From the NCBI GenBank assembly GCA_009733745.1, contig WNWL01000001.1:1-64000 (forward strand): DNA of 64,000 nucleotides, written 5' to 3'. Made by a program: the position numbers and the translations under genes. Source of the stretch: Oceanobacillus sp. HTM 045. Lineage in GTDB: Bacteria; Pseudomonadota; Alphaproteobacteria; Rhodobacterales; Rhodobacteraceae. Under the pieces are notes generated by a model. The model was not told the origin of the DNA. It did not search any database and saw nothing but the letters and a program-made list of their open reading frames with translations. Positions within the stretch are counted from its first letter, which is position 1. Each line of letters starts with the position of its first letter. Shown here in pieces: positions 1 through 10,061 of this stretch.

Positions 1-52
<52 letters not shown>

Positions 53-78
53 ATCACAAAGAATACAGTCGCTTAAGA

Positions 79-100
79 GCCTCCCAACGGGAGGCTTTTT
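79..100 (+). terminator. Rho-independent terminator after the initiator tRNA
   Basis: A 7-bp GC-rich stem (gcctccc / gggaggc) with a 3-base loop is followed directly by five T residues. It lies 29 bases after the tRNA CCA end and is oriented to stop tRNA transcription before it enters the integrated element. Confidence 0.85.
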
Positions 101-114
101 GCGTTCCGCGCCCG

Positions 115-156
115 TGTCAACACTGTGTCAACAAAGCCCCGACGCCGCGTGTCAAC
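115..156. promoter_or_regulatory. Candidate integrase arm-type sites, left arm
   Basis: The heptamer tgtcaac occurs at 115-121, 126-132 and 150-156; the first two are spaced 11 bp start to start. The same pair with the same spacing is present at the other end (15910-15927), just outside the integrase gene. Repeated short motifs flanking both att cores are what arm-type integrase sites look like. The assignment is inferred from arrangement only. Confidence 0.5.
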
Positions 157-246
157 GGATGGCGCCGACTCGCGCCGCACTTTCTGCTTGATCGAGCCGC
201 GCCCGCGAGCCTGATGGTCCCCGACACCACAACGGGAGCCCACCCC

Positions 247-588
247 ATGCCGAAGACCAACGAAGCCGCCCTCGCGGCCTTCGTCGCGCGCAAGGCCGAG
301 ATCGACGCAGCCCTCGACCGCATCCGCGCCGCCAGCGACGACCATTTCTTCGCCAGCCCCGAGGACATGCACTGGGGCCATGTCACGGCCCTCGCTGATC
401 ACGCGGCGCTGTTGAAACGTATCACGGACGAACTCCACGCCGAGGGGGAACACGCCCCACGACGCGGCGCCGAGCCATGTTGGGTTCTCACGGACGCTGC
501 ACATTGCGAAACAGCCCGGCCAGCCCCTCGGCAAAAGGATCTAGTTCCGCGGCGCGGTTCTTCGCCCAGTCAAGCCACTCGTTGGTAG
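247..588 (+). CDS. Small element-borne hypothetical protein, C-terminus probably altered
   Basis: The start is ATG 247, preferred over 214 because the sequence from there reads like a compact helical protein of a family common in Rhodobacterales phage regions: an AEIDAALDRI-type N-terminal helix, DDHFF, then HWGHV and a second helix ending near EGEHA. I recall relatives stopping around that GEHA motif. Here the frame runs on for about 46 residues that look like noncoding translation and overlap, tail to tail, the 3' end of the next gene on the other strand. The true stop may have been lost by recombination. It is the only candidate left-end gene of the element reading away from attL. Function unknown. 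Confidence 0.45.
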   Translation: MPKTNEAALAAFVARKAEIDAALDRIRAASDDHFFASPEDMHWGHVTALADHAALLKRITDELHAEGEHAPRRGAEPCWVLTDAAHCETARPAPRQKDLVPRRGSSPSQATRW

Positions 589-1702
589 TCTTCTCCCCGA
601 TGGCTTGATCCCCTTCCAATGCCAGCCGCGCTTTAAGCTCGGTGATGAACGCATCAAGAAGCTGCTTCTCCTGCCAGTTCGTCGCCGCAGACCGGAAGCG
701 AGCCCAGTGAGTGTCATCGATTTCCTTGAGTCGCCGCAACTCCCACCGTCGCCGCTCTTCTTCCTCATAGCGACGGCGGTCCTCCTCGCGCTTGCGTTCC
801 CACTCGATCAGGCGCGGAACGCTCGCCACGACCGTTTCCACGATTGCCGGGATCAACTGGGAGAATGGCTTCCTCGGGCTCTCGAGCCACTGCGGCTGCT
901 CGTCCGGAAGCCATGTGTTGATCTGCGCCCGAAGGAATCCCGATGACGTCAGGCCCGAATTGTGGTGATGCGAATAGGCCGTCCACTTCGCGGCTTCTCC
1001 TTCCGGTCGCTTGATCGGCCGAGACATCTTCTCCTTCACCATGCACTCGATGTCTCGCCCCCCGACGGTAAAGGTCAGCTTGCCGTGAATGTCGGCCCCC
1101 TTGACGCGGCCGCCCGCCGCTTCGATGGCGCGGCAGAGCGAGCTGCTGGCCCGGAAGCGATACAGATCGCGCGGCGTGAGATCGTCCAGGAGGGACTTTC
1201 CCCAGGACCAGACGTCGTTCCTCTGTCGCCGGTTCTCCTGCGCGCGCTCCTTCTGCTCCCGCTTGTGCTCCGCGATCCACGCCTTGATCTTCGGGTGCAG
1301 CCCGTCGAGCGGATCCAGCCCGTCGTCCTTCTCGGTCTCCTTGGCGTCTATGATGGACGGAGGTTCAGGTGCGCGCGCCTCTTTCGGCAGCGCCACCGCA
1401 GGAGACTTCTTTGATGCTACGGTGGTTGGCCGCGGGGTGCGCGATGTCCGAGGGGCGAGTTCCTTAACGGCAACCACCTCTTCCGCGGGCAAAGGCGTGG
1501 GAGCAGGGGCGCGGCCGACAGCCTGCTTCTGCCAATATCCCGGAGGCGGATAGGGTACCTGGCGCTTGTCGCAGAGTTTGGCGAGCCGCGGGCCGTCGAG
1601 ACCAAGTTCCGGGCCGACACGATTGAGCAGCCGTTCCCATACGAGCGCATAGAGCTCCTCGCGGGAGAGGTCCTTTGCTGTTCGTGTCGTTCCGCCGTCC
1701 AT
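488..1702 (-). CDS. Unknown 404-aa accessory protein, HTH-like N-terminus and charged coiled coil
   Basis: The start is ATG 1702; a longer frame reaches 1837 but its extra residues look noncoding. The N-terminal ~60 residues (SREELYALVWE, LAKLCDKRQVPYPPPGYW) resemble a winged-helix or HTH-like module seen at the start of several uncharacterised proteobacterial proteins. This is followed by a proline/alanine-rich linker, a middle domain with GGRDIECMVKEKM, and a strongly charged helical segment rich in E and R (around residues 305-335) likely to form a coiled coil. It lies between the last head gene and attL, where phage satellites often carry accessory or defence cargo. I do not recognise a function; defence is inferred from position only. 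Confidence 0.75.
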   Translation of the reverse strand: MDGGTTRTAKDLSREELYALVWERLLNRVGPELGLDGPRLAKLCDKRQVPYPPPGYWQKQAVGRAPAPTPLPAEEVVAVKELAPRTSRTPRPTTVASKKSPAVALPKEARAPEPPSIIDAKETEKDDGLDPLDGLHPKIKAWIAEHKREQKERAQENRRQRNDVWSWGKSLLDDLTPRDLYRFRASSSLCRAIEAAGGRVKGADIHGKLTFTVGGRDIECMVKEKMSRPIKRPEGEAAKWTAYSHHHNSGLTSSGFLRAQINTWLPDEQPQWLESPRKPFSQLIPAIVETVVASVPRLIEWERKREEDRRRYEEEERRRWELRRLKEIDDTHWARFRSAATNWQEKQLLDAFITELKARLALEGDQAIGEKTTNEWLDWAKNRAAELDPFAEGLAGLFRNVQRP

Positions 1703-1811
1703 GAAAAGACCCGAAAGATTCGTCTTCCGGGCCCAGAGTAGGATCGAGGAATGGCAGCCGAAACTGGAAATGCGAGCGCGTTGTAGCCGCCAACGTGATT
1801 TGCCCGCGCGA

Positions 1812-2156
1812 TCACGCCGCCGCCGTCGCGATCCCATCCAGCCGCACGGAGACGCTGGTGACGCCGCTCTCGGCGGCTTCGACCGCCGCGCCGATGGGGA
1901 AGCGCCCGGCCGCCGGGGTGGTCACTTCCTTCGCCGTGTTGTCCCACGCTACGCGCGCGCCGACCGTCAGCACCGCGGCGCTGGCCTTCGGCAGCTGGAA
2001 CACGCCGGTGGTCGAGAGCTCGACCGGGTCGCCCTCGGCCGAGGAATAGGCGGCGATGCCGAAGATGCTGCCGACGAGCAGCGCGTCGCCCGAGGCGACG
2101 CCGCCCGCGGGTGTGGTGACGCGGAAGATGTGGCCATTCTGGAGGTAGTTCTTCAT
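1812..2156 (-). CDS. DUF2190-family capsid cement (decoration) protein
   Basis: 114 residues from ATG 2156; the longer frame to 2258 overlaps the neighbouring gene and is unlikely. The Gly/Ala-rich, beta-prone sequence (MKNYLQNGHIFRVTTP, then GDALLVGSIFGIA and VSVRLDG near the end) is typical of the DUF2190 family of head-decoration proteins that bind outside the capsid lattice in lambda gpD-like roles. It lies directly after the gpW-like gene, with one base between that gene's stop and this start, consistent with a head operon. No lesion seen. Confidence 0.8.
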   Translation of the reverse strand: MKNYLQNGHIFRVTTPAGGVASGDALLVGSIFGIAAYSSAEGDPVELSTTGVFQLPKASAAVLTVGARVAWDNTAKEVTTPAAGRFPIGAAVEAAESGVTSVSVRLDGIATAAA

Positions 2157-2157
2157 C

Positions 2158-2367
2158 TCAGAACCCTTTCGAGAATTGGATGCGGACCACCGAGATGCGG
2201 TCGGTCGCCCCTGCGATCTGCCGGTTGAGGTCCGCAAGCGCGGCGGCCATCTCGCCATCGCTCGCGCAGGTGATGTGCTTGCCGTCGTATTCGACGGTGC
2301 GGACGCCCCGGTAGCGCGCGGCCATCAGTGCGTCCCGCCAGGCGGTGAGCTGGGCGAGGTTGGCCAT
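2158..2367 (-). CDS. gpW-like head-tail joining protein
   Basis: 69 residues from ATG 2367. The pattern of an N-terminal helix (LAQLTAWRDALMAARY), a short beta hairpin (GVRTVEYDGKHI), and a helix (DGEMAAALADLNRQIA) matches the small gpW-type proteins that sit in the portal channel and connect head to tail. It overlaps the 3' end of the capsid frame by about 40 bases and precedes the cement protein. For a satellite without tail genes, such a connector would let helper-phage tails attach. Intact. Confidence 0.7.
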   Translation of the reverse strand: MANLAQLTAWRDALMAARYRGVRTVEYDGKHITCASDGEMAAALADLNRQIAGATDRISVVRIQFSKGF

Positions 2368-4179
2368 GCTTTCGCCCCGGCGTTCATGAACCAGCCGCGG
2401 TGGTCGATGAACCCGGCCCCGAAATCGCGGATCACCTGGATCTCCACGCCGTCCACGTCCCAGCCCGAGCGGCTCTCGACCTGCGGGCCTTCCGCGCCCG
2501 AGAGATAGGCGAACTCCAGCCCGTCGATCTCGCTGGGGTCAGCGGTGACGTACCAGCGCGTGGCCGAGGACAGCCGCGGCTCGACCACCAGCGACAGCGA
2601 GCCCGAGAACGGGTTCACATCGGCCGCCGTCGCGGGCGCGATGCTGGCCAGCCACTTCTCGGCGGTGGTCTCCAGCGCGGGCGGGACCAGAAGGTTGCGC
2701 GGCGTCACGCGGATGGTGCGGTCCTCGATGCCCTTCTGCGTGCGGAGCGCCAGCCGGGCGGCAGATAGCGTCGCGTCGGAGATCGCAGCGCCGGTGCCCG
2801 CCTTGTTGCCGTGGTCGGCGTGGAACAGCGTCTTGCCGTCCGACATGGTCGGGCCGTTGCCGCTGCCCGCCTCGAGGAGGGTGACGAGGATGCGCGCCTC
2901 GGTCTCGGCCGCGGCCTGGCCCATGCGGCGGGCGAGGTCCGCGAAGGCGCCGAGGTCGTCGTTGACCAGCACCTGCCGGGGGATGCCGATCTTCCGCGCC
3001 CAGGTCTCGACCTTGTAGGCCTTACGCGCCTCTGCCATCGTCCCGGCCTTGATCTCGCCGTGCTCGTTCAGCTTCTCCAGCAGCGGCGCCTCGCCAAGCA
3101 TGATCTTGTTCACCGCGCGGAAGTCCCGCGCCGTGGTCTGACGGCCGAGGCGGCGGATGCCCGAGGGCGCGGCCTGGTAGGCGTCGCGGAGCACGCGGCC
3201 CACCGTGTCTCCGAGGATGATCGGGAAGTCCGAGGTGGTGTGCAGCGCCCGGGTGACGAGGCTCGCGGACGACAGCGCCATGGTGGATTCGCCGCGCAGC
3301 GTCAGCAGTTCCTTCGCCATGTCCACCGGTGTCGAGTAGGCATAGCGTCGGGCGGGCTCGCTCAGCTCGTGGCGCGGGTTGATCCGGGCGTAGAGCGCCT
3401 CGCCCATCTGACGCGCGCGCAGCGCGGGGTCGTCCTGGCTCTCGCCCATCTCGACGCGGACCTGTTCGGTGCGGATCGACGGCGCAGACCGCTTCGCCAG
3501 CGCCTCGAAGGCCGCGCGGCGCGCGGTGTCGGGATCCGCGCCTCCATCGATCTGCCGGTCAATCCACGACTGGTCGAGCCCGGCGATGCGGGCGATGGAG
3601 CGGATCTCGGCGTTCGCCGCGGCGCGGGTCTCGGTGGTGGGCGCCGTGTCGGCGGCCTCTCGGGTGGTCGTGTCGGTCATCTCTGTCTCCATGCGAATAT
3701 GGGCGCCGGGATCGGCGGGCGTCGGCACGAGGGAAATCTCGTGAGGTGTCCAGCGGACGGCGGTCAGCACGCGCGCCGGTCTCGGTGGTCTCGGCCCAGT
3801 CCTCGACCGAGTAGCCGACCGAGATATGCCGGAGGATGCCGGCCACCACGTCCTGCCAGACCGGCTCCACCTCTGGCCGTGCCGAGAACTGGATGAGCGC
3901 GGTGCCGCGCTTTCCATCCACGGCAGCGCTGCGGACGGAGCCCAACACGTCGCGGACGGCGGTCTGCCGGTGCGCGTCGAGGACGCTGGCACCCTCCAAT
4001 CGTGCCAGGTCGACAGCTTCGGGCGCGAGGCTCAGCCGCTCGATGTACTGGCCTGCCATTTCGCGGCGGCGCACCGGCGCGCCGGTGGACCAGACCACTT
4101 CGACGGTGCGGGCCTCAGTATCGACCGTCGCGGGCGCGAGCGTCGCGCGGCGGGTGAGCAGTTCCACGATGTCAGCCAT
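2325..4179 (-). pseudogene. Prohead protease-major capsid fusion, frameshifted
   Basis: Translation starts at ATG 4179, overlapping the portal stop by 8 bases. Residues ~1-145 are an HK97-type prohead protease (VLDAHRQ, GILRHISVGYSVEDW). The open frame then derails at about 3768-3778 into RADRRPL. The natural continuation (VLTAVRWTPHEISLVPTPADPG) resumes in another frame and runs through the scaffold-like linker and the full major capsid domain to 2325. The break lies in a short CG repeat (gcgcgc), and a 2-bp loss there would explain it: restoring 2 bp gives 619 codons with no other interruption. Protease-capsid fusions are known in this phage class. The capsid C-terminus also reads about 14 residues past the expected end. 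Programmed frameshifting cannot be excluded by eye but is not expected here. Confidence 0.8.
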
Positions 4180-5584
4180 CGGCCGCCTCCTTCTGCTGCG
4201 GAGCCGCCGTCTGGCCGAAGGCGAGCCCCAGCCCCTCCGCGCGCTCGTGATCCGCCGCGATCTCGGCATCCACCTGTTCGGCGTCATAGCCGCGTTCGGA
4301 GATCGCCTGGGACCGGCTCTTCAGCCCCGCGCCGATCGCCATGATCTCGGCCTGCACGTCCTTCATCGGATCGACGTAGTCGAACTTCGGCGGCAGCCAT
4401 TCACAGCCGAGATACGCCTCCGGGTTCCGGTCGAAGTCCCGCGCGGGCAGATCGCCGGTCAGAACCGCCAGCCGCACGAACCGCTCACAGACAGGGCGAC
4501 AGAACAGATGCACGACCACGTTGTGCTGAAGCTGCTCGACGCGGCGGCGGAACTCGATCAGCCCCGCCCGGATCGAGGAATAGGTGACGCCCTCCAGGTC
4601 GCCCGAGACCAGCTCGTAGGGCAGGCCGAGCCCGGCCGCGACGGCGCGGAGGTGGTTCTTCACGAAGGGTGCATAGGCATCGTGCTCGGTCGGGTTCGAG
4701 AAGCGGATGTCCGTGCCGAGCGGCAGCGGGATCAGGCTTACGGGCTCCATGCCGACGGTCAGCGCGCCGCCGGTGTTGGCGCCCGAGAGCCCGCCTGCGG
4801 TGCCGTCCGGATCGGTGATGAACCCGGTGAACAGCGCCGCGACCTTGGCCTTCACCAGCGCGGCGTCCTCGAACTGGTCAAGCTCGTGCAGCCGCAGCAG
4901 CACCGGCGCGAGCCAGGTGATCCCGCGCAGCTTGCCCGCGGCCAGCGGCTTGAACAGGTGCAGGCAATCGGCGGCGGGGACGCGGAGCGGGTCCATGCGG
5001 AGAGACCCCAGCGGATCGCCCGGGCGGGAGGACAAGACCCGGTAGGCGACCCGGCGACCGTCGGCATCGAAGTCGATGCCCGCACGGATCCGCGCCCTGC
5101 CGCCGATTTCGCGGTGCAGGTCCATGGGAACCTGCTCGCGATCCAGAAGCTCCAGGTGGAGGGGAATGCTGGAGGCCCCGCTGGCGACGCGAAGCCGCGC
5201 GAAGTTCTCGCCGCTCTCGACCATCGCGCGCACGGCCATGGCCTGCAGCCCGTAGAAATCCGCCAGCCCGTCCGGGGCGGCGTGATCGGTCCAGCGCAGC
5301 CAGAGCGCCTGCAGCCGCTCGCGTACCGCGCGGTCGGGCTGCGTGGACTGCGGCTTGATCCGGGCGCCGACGACGTTGCCGACCAGGCTGTCCACGGCCG
5401 CCGCGACCCACGGGTTGTTGCGGGCATACCACCCGGCCCGATGCGCCGCCGTGGTCGCGCCCGCCAGGATCGCCGCGTTCAGCCCGTCGACCGTCCGCGC
5501 CCCCTCCCAACGCCGTCCGCCACCCGCAGCGTCGAAGTCGCGAGCCCGCGCGAGGCTGAGAAGACGATGGAGGAAGGTCCGCAT
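4172..5584 (-). CDS. Phage portal protein, lambda gpB family
   Basis: 470 residues, close to the usual size for the family. Seen: WYARNNPWVAAAVDSLVGNVVG in the N-terminal region, a central DLEGVTYSSIRAGLIEFRR segment, and LPPKFDYVDPMKDVQAEI near the C-terminus, all characteristic of lambda-type portals. The portal forms the dodecameric ring through which DNA is packaged and to which terminase docks. The gene overlaps the downstream protease start. Upstream, where terminase would normally adjoin, a restriction-modification cassette has been inserted in opposite orientation. No lesion seen, in contrast to its neighbours. Confidence 0.92.
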   Translation of the reverse strand: MRTFLHRLLSLARARDFDAAGGGRRWEGARTVDGLNAAILAGATTAAHRAGWYARNNPWVAAAVDSLVGNVVGARIKPQSTQPDRAVRERLQALWLRWTDHAAPDGLADFYGLQAMAVRAMVESGENFARLRVASGASSIPLHLELLDREQVPMDLHREIGGRARIRAGIDFDADGRRVAYRVLSSRPGDPLGSLRMDPLRVPAADCLHLFKPLAAGKLRGITWLAPVLLRLHELDQFEDAALVKAKVAALFTGFITDPDGTAGGLSGANTGGALTVGMEPVSLIPLPLGTDIRFSNPTEHDAYAPFVKNHLRAVAAGLGLPYELVSGDLEGVTYSSIRAGLIEFRRRVEQLQHNVVVHLFCRPVCERFVRLAVLTGDLPARDFDRNPEAYLGCEWLPPKFDYVDPMKDVQAEIMAIGAGLKSRSQAISERGYDAEQVDAEIAADHERAEGLGLAFGQTAAPQQKEAADG

Positions 5585-5821
5585 GCGCGGCAGAATCGCC
5601 CAAAACCGACCCTCAAGCTATTGGGAATGTTTGGGAATACTTCAACCTGGCGACTGTGCGCCTGAATCTTGTTGAGACTTTCGCAGAGATGCGGCGTTTG
5701 CGCTGCTTCAAACCTTATCGGCTTGCCGCTGGTCACAAACGCTCCGGCGGCGATCCCCTCTATCTTGTGGTAGTGCCGTCTGATACCAAGGCCCCTAGAT
5801 CGTGTATGTTGGAGGGCCGAA

Positions 5822-6661
5822 GTGGCGGGCGAGGTTCAGTTCAAGGGCAAGGGGCAAGCGCTGAGGCTGGGGGTTCAGCAAGAACTTGGCGGTGGGCCGC
5901 TGAGCATTTTCGGGGCGGCCGCCCAGAAGCATGACCTGTCCATCCGCGAAGTTATGGTAGGCGTTCTGGCGAAGTTGGCTGAACAGTTCCCAGACCTCGA
6001 ATTCAGACATCGGATCTCGCTGAGCAAAAGGGAAATGAACGAGAAGCTCCAAGGCTTCGATCCGAGGCTCGGGCAAGCTTTATTCGTTGAGAGTGCAAGC
6101 ATTCGACCCGATGGCGGGATCACTGAGGTGCTCGACCGACACGACAGGTGGCGCATCATCCTGGTTGGTGAGTCGAAGCACCAAGGGAATGATGTCGAGA
6201 AAATTCGCGCTGGGGTTCTTCAGGGAAAAAACAAAGACCAAGATTTCATGGCAGCCGGAAACGCAATCGAACGAATGCATAAGAATGTTCTGGAAATTAG
6301 GAACTATATGCTTGACGAGCGCCACTTTCCCTATGTTGTTTTTCTTCAAGGCTCGAACTTTGCAACGGAGTCCTTTGATGTTGAACGGCCCGACGGCCGA
6401 GTGGTTAGGGTAGTGCATAATTCTGGCATGCTTAACCGGATCGATCGTGTCACCGCGAGCAGCCTTGGGCGTGACATCAATCGAAATTACTGTGAGAATA
6501 TTTTTGTCAAAGCAGGAGACGTGGAGCACATGGTTCAAGTTGCTTCACTCTTCTGCAAGGCAGACCCATGGAAGGCGGGAGAGATGGGCGAAGTGATGAT
6601 CGATGTCGCTCAAACATCGCTTCGCGTGATCGCCGATGACCTGGTTGTAATCGGCGGATGA
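5822..6661 (+). CDS. Type II restriction endonuclease, EcoRI/RsrI family (predicted GAATTC)
   Basis: 279 residues starting at GTG 5822 (EcoRI has 277). The PD-(D/E)XK core is intact: P96-D97 in IRPDGG, and E117-S118-K119 in VGESKHQG, matching EcoRI D91, E111 and K113. The segment AAGNAIERMHKN (about 144-155) matches EcoRI's recognition region, including the arginine corresponding to R145 that contacts the adenines, so cleavage of GAATTC is a well-founded prediction. DGRVV and SGMLNRIDR are also shared with EcoRI. It is followed 76 bases later by its methyltransferase, and no controller gene is visible. The two genes have visibly lower GC than the flanking phage genes and opposite orientation, indicating separate acquisition. 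Confidence 0.93.
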   Translation: MAGEVQFKGKGQALRLGVQQELGGGPLSIFGAAAQKHDLSIREVMVGVLAKLAEQFPDLEFRHRISLSKREMNEKLQGFDPRLGQALFVESASIRPDGGITEVLDRHDRWRIILVGESKHQGNDVEKIRAGVLQGKNKDQDFMAAGNAIERMHKNVLEIRNYMLDERHFPYVVFLQGSNFATESFDVERPDGRVVRVVHNSGMLNRIDRVTASSLGRDINRNYCENIFVKAGDVEHMVQVASLFCKADPWKAGEMGEVMIDVAQTSLRVIADDLVVIGG

Positions 6662-6737
6662 AATCCTGGACTACACTGGAGATAAGTGCCCTAAGTTCCG
6701 AGGACCAAATACGCAGAGCATGAAGGCAGGCTTATAG

Positions 6738-7712
<975 letters not shown>

Positions 7713-7749
7713 GTGTCCTGAAAAAACCTAAGAGCGGCAGAGGAAAGGT

Positions 7750-9566
7750 CTACTTCATCCACGCTGATCTGATCACGCGCTTAGCCTCGACACCGGATCG
7801 CGTCGGCGCCGACGCCACCCCCTCCACCTCCTCGTTCAGCCTGAGCCCCATGCTGATCAGCCCGTGCAGGGCGGCGTGGGCGTAGACGAAGGTGTCGAGG
7901 GCCTCATTGCGCTCGCCGTCGCGCTTGGGTTGCCAGGAGCGGATGGGCCGTCCGCGCTCGAAGCGGGTGACGACGCGCTCGGCGGTGAGTTGGCGGAAGT
8001 AATCGGCGTCGAGGCGGCGCGGGAAGTGGATCGCGCCGGGCCCGGGCTCGGTCAGGCGCAGGCGGGCGTAGACGGCGTCCTTCACCGCATCGACGTCGAC
8101 GATGAAGAGCGGGACCTTTCCCTTGTTCGTGCGCGTCGGGCGGCGCGGCCAGACGGGGATGCCGGGCCCGCCGCGGCCCTTGTTCGCCCAGATGCGGCGG
8201 GCGAGGCGGGTGCGGCAGAACTCGTAGGCCATCTTGGTGTGGTGGCCGCCGGTGTCGATGGCGGCGGCGCGCACCGGCAGATCGAGCCCGGCGGGATGCG
8301 GGAAGGTCGCCTGCAGCACCATGTCGAGGTCGGACCAGAGGCGCGGCCCGGACGGGTCGCCCCAGATCACGCGGTAGTCGATCACCCACGCCTCCTCGTC
8401 GCGGCCCCAGCCGAGGATCTGCACCTCGATTCGGTCGCCCTGCACGTCGACGCCCGCGGTCAACACGGCGGCGGAGGCGGGCAGCGCCTCGCCCCAGTCC
8501 TCGCGCCGCGCCATCAGCGGGTCGGCCGGAACGGTGTCGCCCGCCTGGTCCTCCCAGGACTCGTCCAGCTTGGTGTTGACCCAAACCTGCAGGCGCGCGG
8601 GATCCTTGCGGACGCGGCCGCGCTCGGCGGCGATCTCGGCCCATGTCTCCCACGGGGAATAGAGCGCGGAGAGGTGGAAGCCCGCGGTGCGGCCGTCGCC
8701 CTCGGCCGTCGCGCGCCGTTCGCCCGCGGCTAGCAGGCGGGGCTTCTCGTGCTCGTGGTGGATGCCGCCGCAGGCCTCGCAGACCATATGCGCCTGGTCG
8801 CGCCGCCCCTCGGGCCAGCGGATGCGCGCCCAGGTGATCGGGGCCATGTCGCCGCAATGCAGGCAGGGGACGTGGTAGAAGCGCCGGTCGCTGTGCTCGA
8901 AGGCGGCCTAGATGCGGGAATGGCCCTTCAGCGTGGGCGTGGAGACCATGTAGATCTTGCGCCGCCCCCGGAAGGTCGCAGTGCAGTGCGCTGGATGGCC
9001 AGATCGACGGGGTCGCCCTCGCCATCGGCGTCGCCTGGATAGCCGTCAACCTCGTCCAGGAACAGGTAGCGCACGGGCGTCGAGCGGAGCCCCACCGCGC
9101 TGTTCGCCCCGGTCATAACCAGCTGGCCGCCAGGGAAGGGCTTGCGGAACAGGCTGTTCCCGGCGTCGCGGGAGCGGGTCGCGGCTACCAGTTCGCGGAG
9201 CGCTGGCGTCGCCTCGACCAACGGGTCGATGCGGACGGTCGGGTTCCGCCGCACCATGTCGAGCGAGGGCATAACCAGCATCGCGATGCCGGGCGCGTTC
9301 TGGATGATGTAGCCGAGCCAGTTGAGCGCGGCCTCCGACCCGCCGGTCTGCGCGCCCTTCATCAACACGACGCGCTCGTAGGGGCTCGCGGTGGACAGGG
9401 CGTCCATCACAGGGCGCAGGTAGGGCGTGCGGTCGGAGCGCCATCGCCCCGGCTCGGCCCAAGTGGACGGAAGGATGTGGTGCCGATCCGCCCAGTCAGA
9501 GACCGGGATCGGCGGTTCGGGGCGGATGCCGCGCCGCCAGGCGCGATCGATGTCAGGCACCATCAC
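7750..9566 (-). pseudogene. Terminase large subunit (GpA family), broken by 5-bp duplication and a TAG
   Basis: The N-terminal part from ATG 9566 contains the ATPase Walker A-like KGAQTGGSEA and the Walker B LFLDEVDGYP. The frame is lost at 8978-8987, where GCAGT is tandemly duplicated. Removing one copy restores the family sequence TATFRGRRKIYMVSTP. The restored frame then meets TAG at 8908-8910 where relatives carry Glu (SRI-E-AAFEH). Downstream the frame is open to 7750 and contains the zinc-binding CLHCGD..CEACGG and the nuclease domain (ADYFRQLTAERV). Total length minus 5 is 604 codons, a normal size. Two independent lesions make loss of function very likely. Confidence 0.9.
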
Positions 9567-10061
9567 CGAAGCTCCCGAGTGGCAGGTCGGCCAGGTGTTC
9601 GAGACGCTCGCGCATCATCCGGTCGAGCGCGGCGAAGGTTGCGCGGGGATCGGCGCCGTGTTCGGCCGCCAGCAGGGGCGCCGTGCGCTGGACCCACGCG
9701 AGATGCGCGTCGCGTTCGGCACGGGCGCGCGCGAACACCGTGCGCCGCGCCTCGTCGGCGTCGACCAGCTTGCCCTGTTCGCGCTCGAAGGCCAGCCGGG
9801 CGCCTGGACCTTGACGATCTCGTGCAGCCGCTTCGCTTCGGCCAGCGTGGCGGTGCGGGCGGTGGCGGTCGGAGCCCCTCCCTTGTAGCGCCGGGCGGGG
9901 TCGAGATTGGACTCGATCCAGGCGAGCCCTTCGGCCACGTCGATCCGCCCGTCGCTGCGCAACGGCAGCCCCTCGGCCACCAGTTGCGAGATGCGCCCCT
10001 TGGTCAGCCCGACGCGGGCGGCGAAGGCGGTCTTGGTTTCGGTCCCGTCGAGTTTAGGCAT
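9553..10061 (-). pseudogene. Terminase small subunit, frameshifted
   Basis: From ATG 10061 the frame encodes a Nu1-like HTH (AARVGLTKGRISQLVAEGLP) and a linker (DPARRYKGG). At about 9796-9807, in ccgggcgcctgg, the frame changes. The continuation (ARLAFEREQGKLVDADEARR, then AHLAWVQRTAPLLAAE and ADLPLGSFGDGA) is in another frame and stops at 9553, overlapping the large-subunit start. An extra GC dinucleotide explains the shift: 509 bases minus 2 gives 169 codons. TerS recognises the packaging site and recruits TerL. Confidence 0.85.

Noticed and set aside
5656-5934. A 92-codon plus-strand ORF before the restriction endonuclease
   Set aside because: It is in a different frame from the endonuclease, overlaps its start, and becomes Gly/Arg shadow sequence. 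The endonuclease GTG start at 5822 gives family-like sequence at once.
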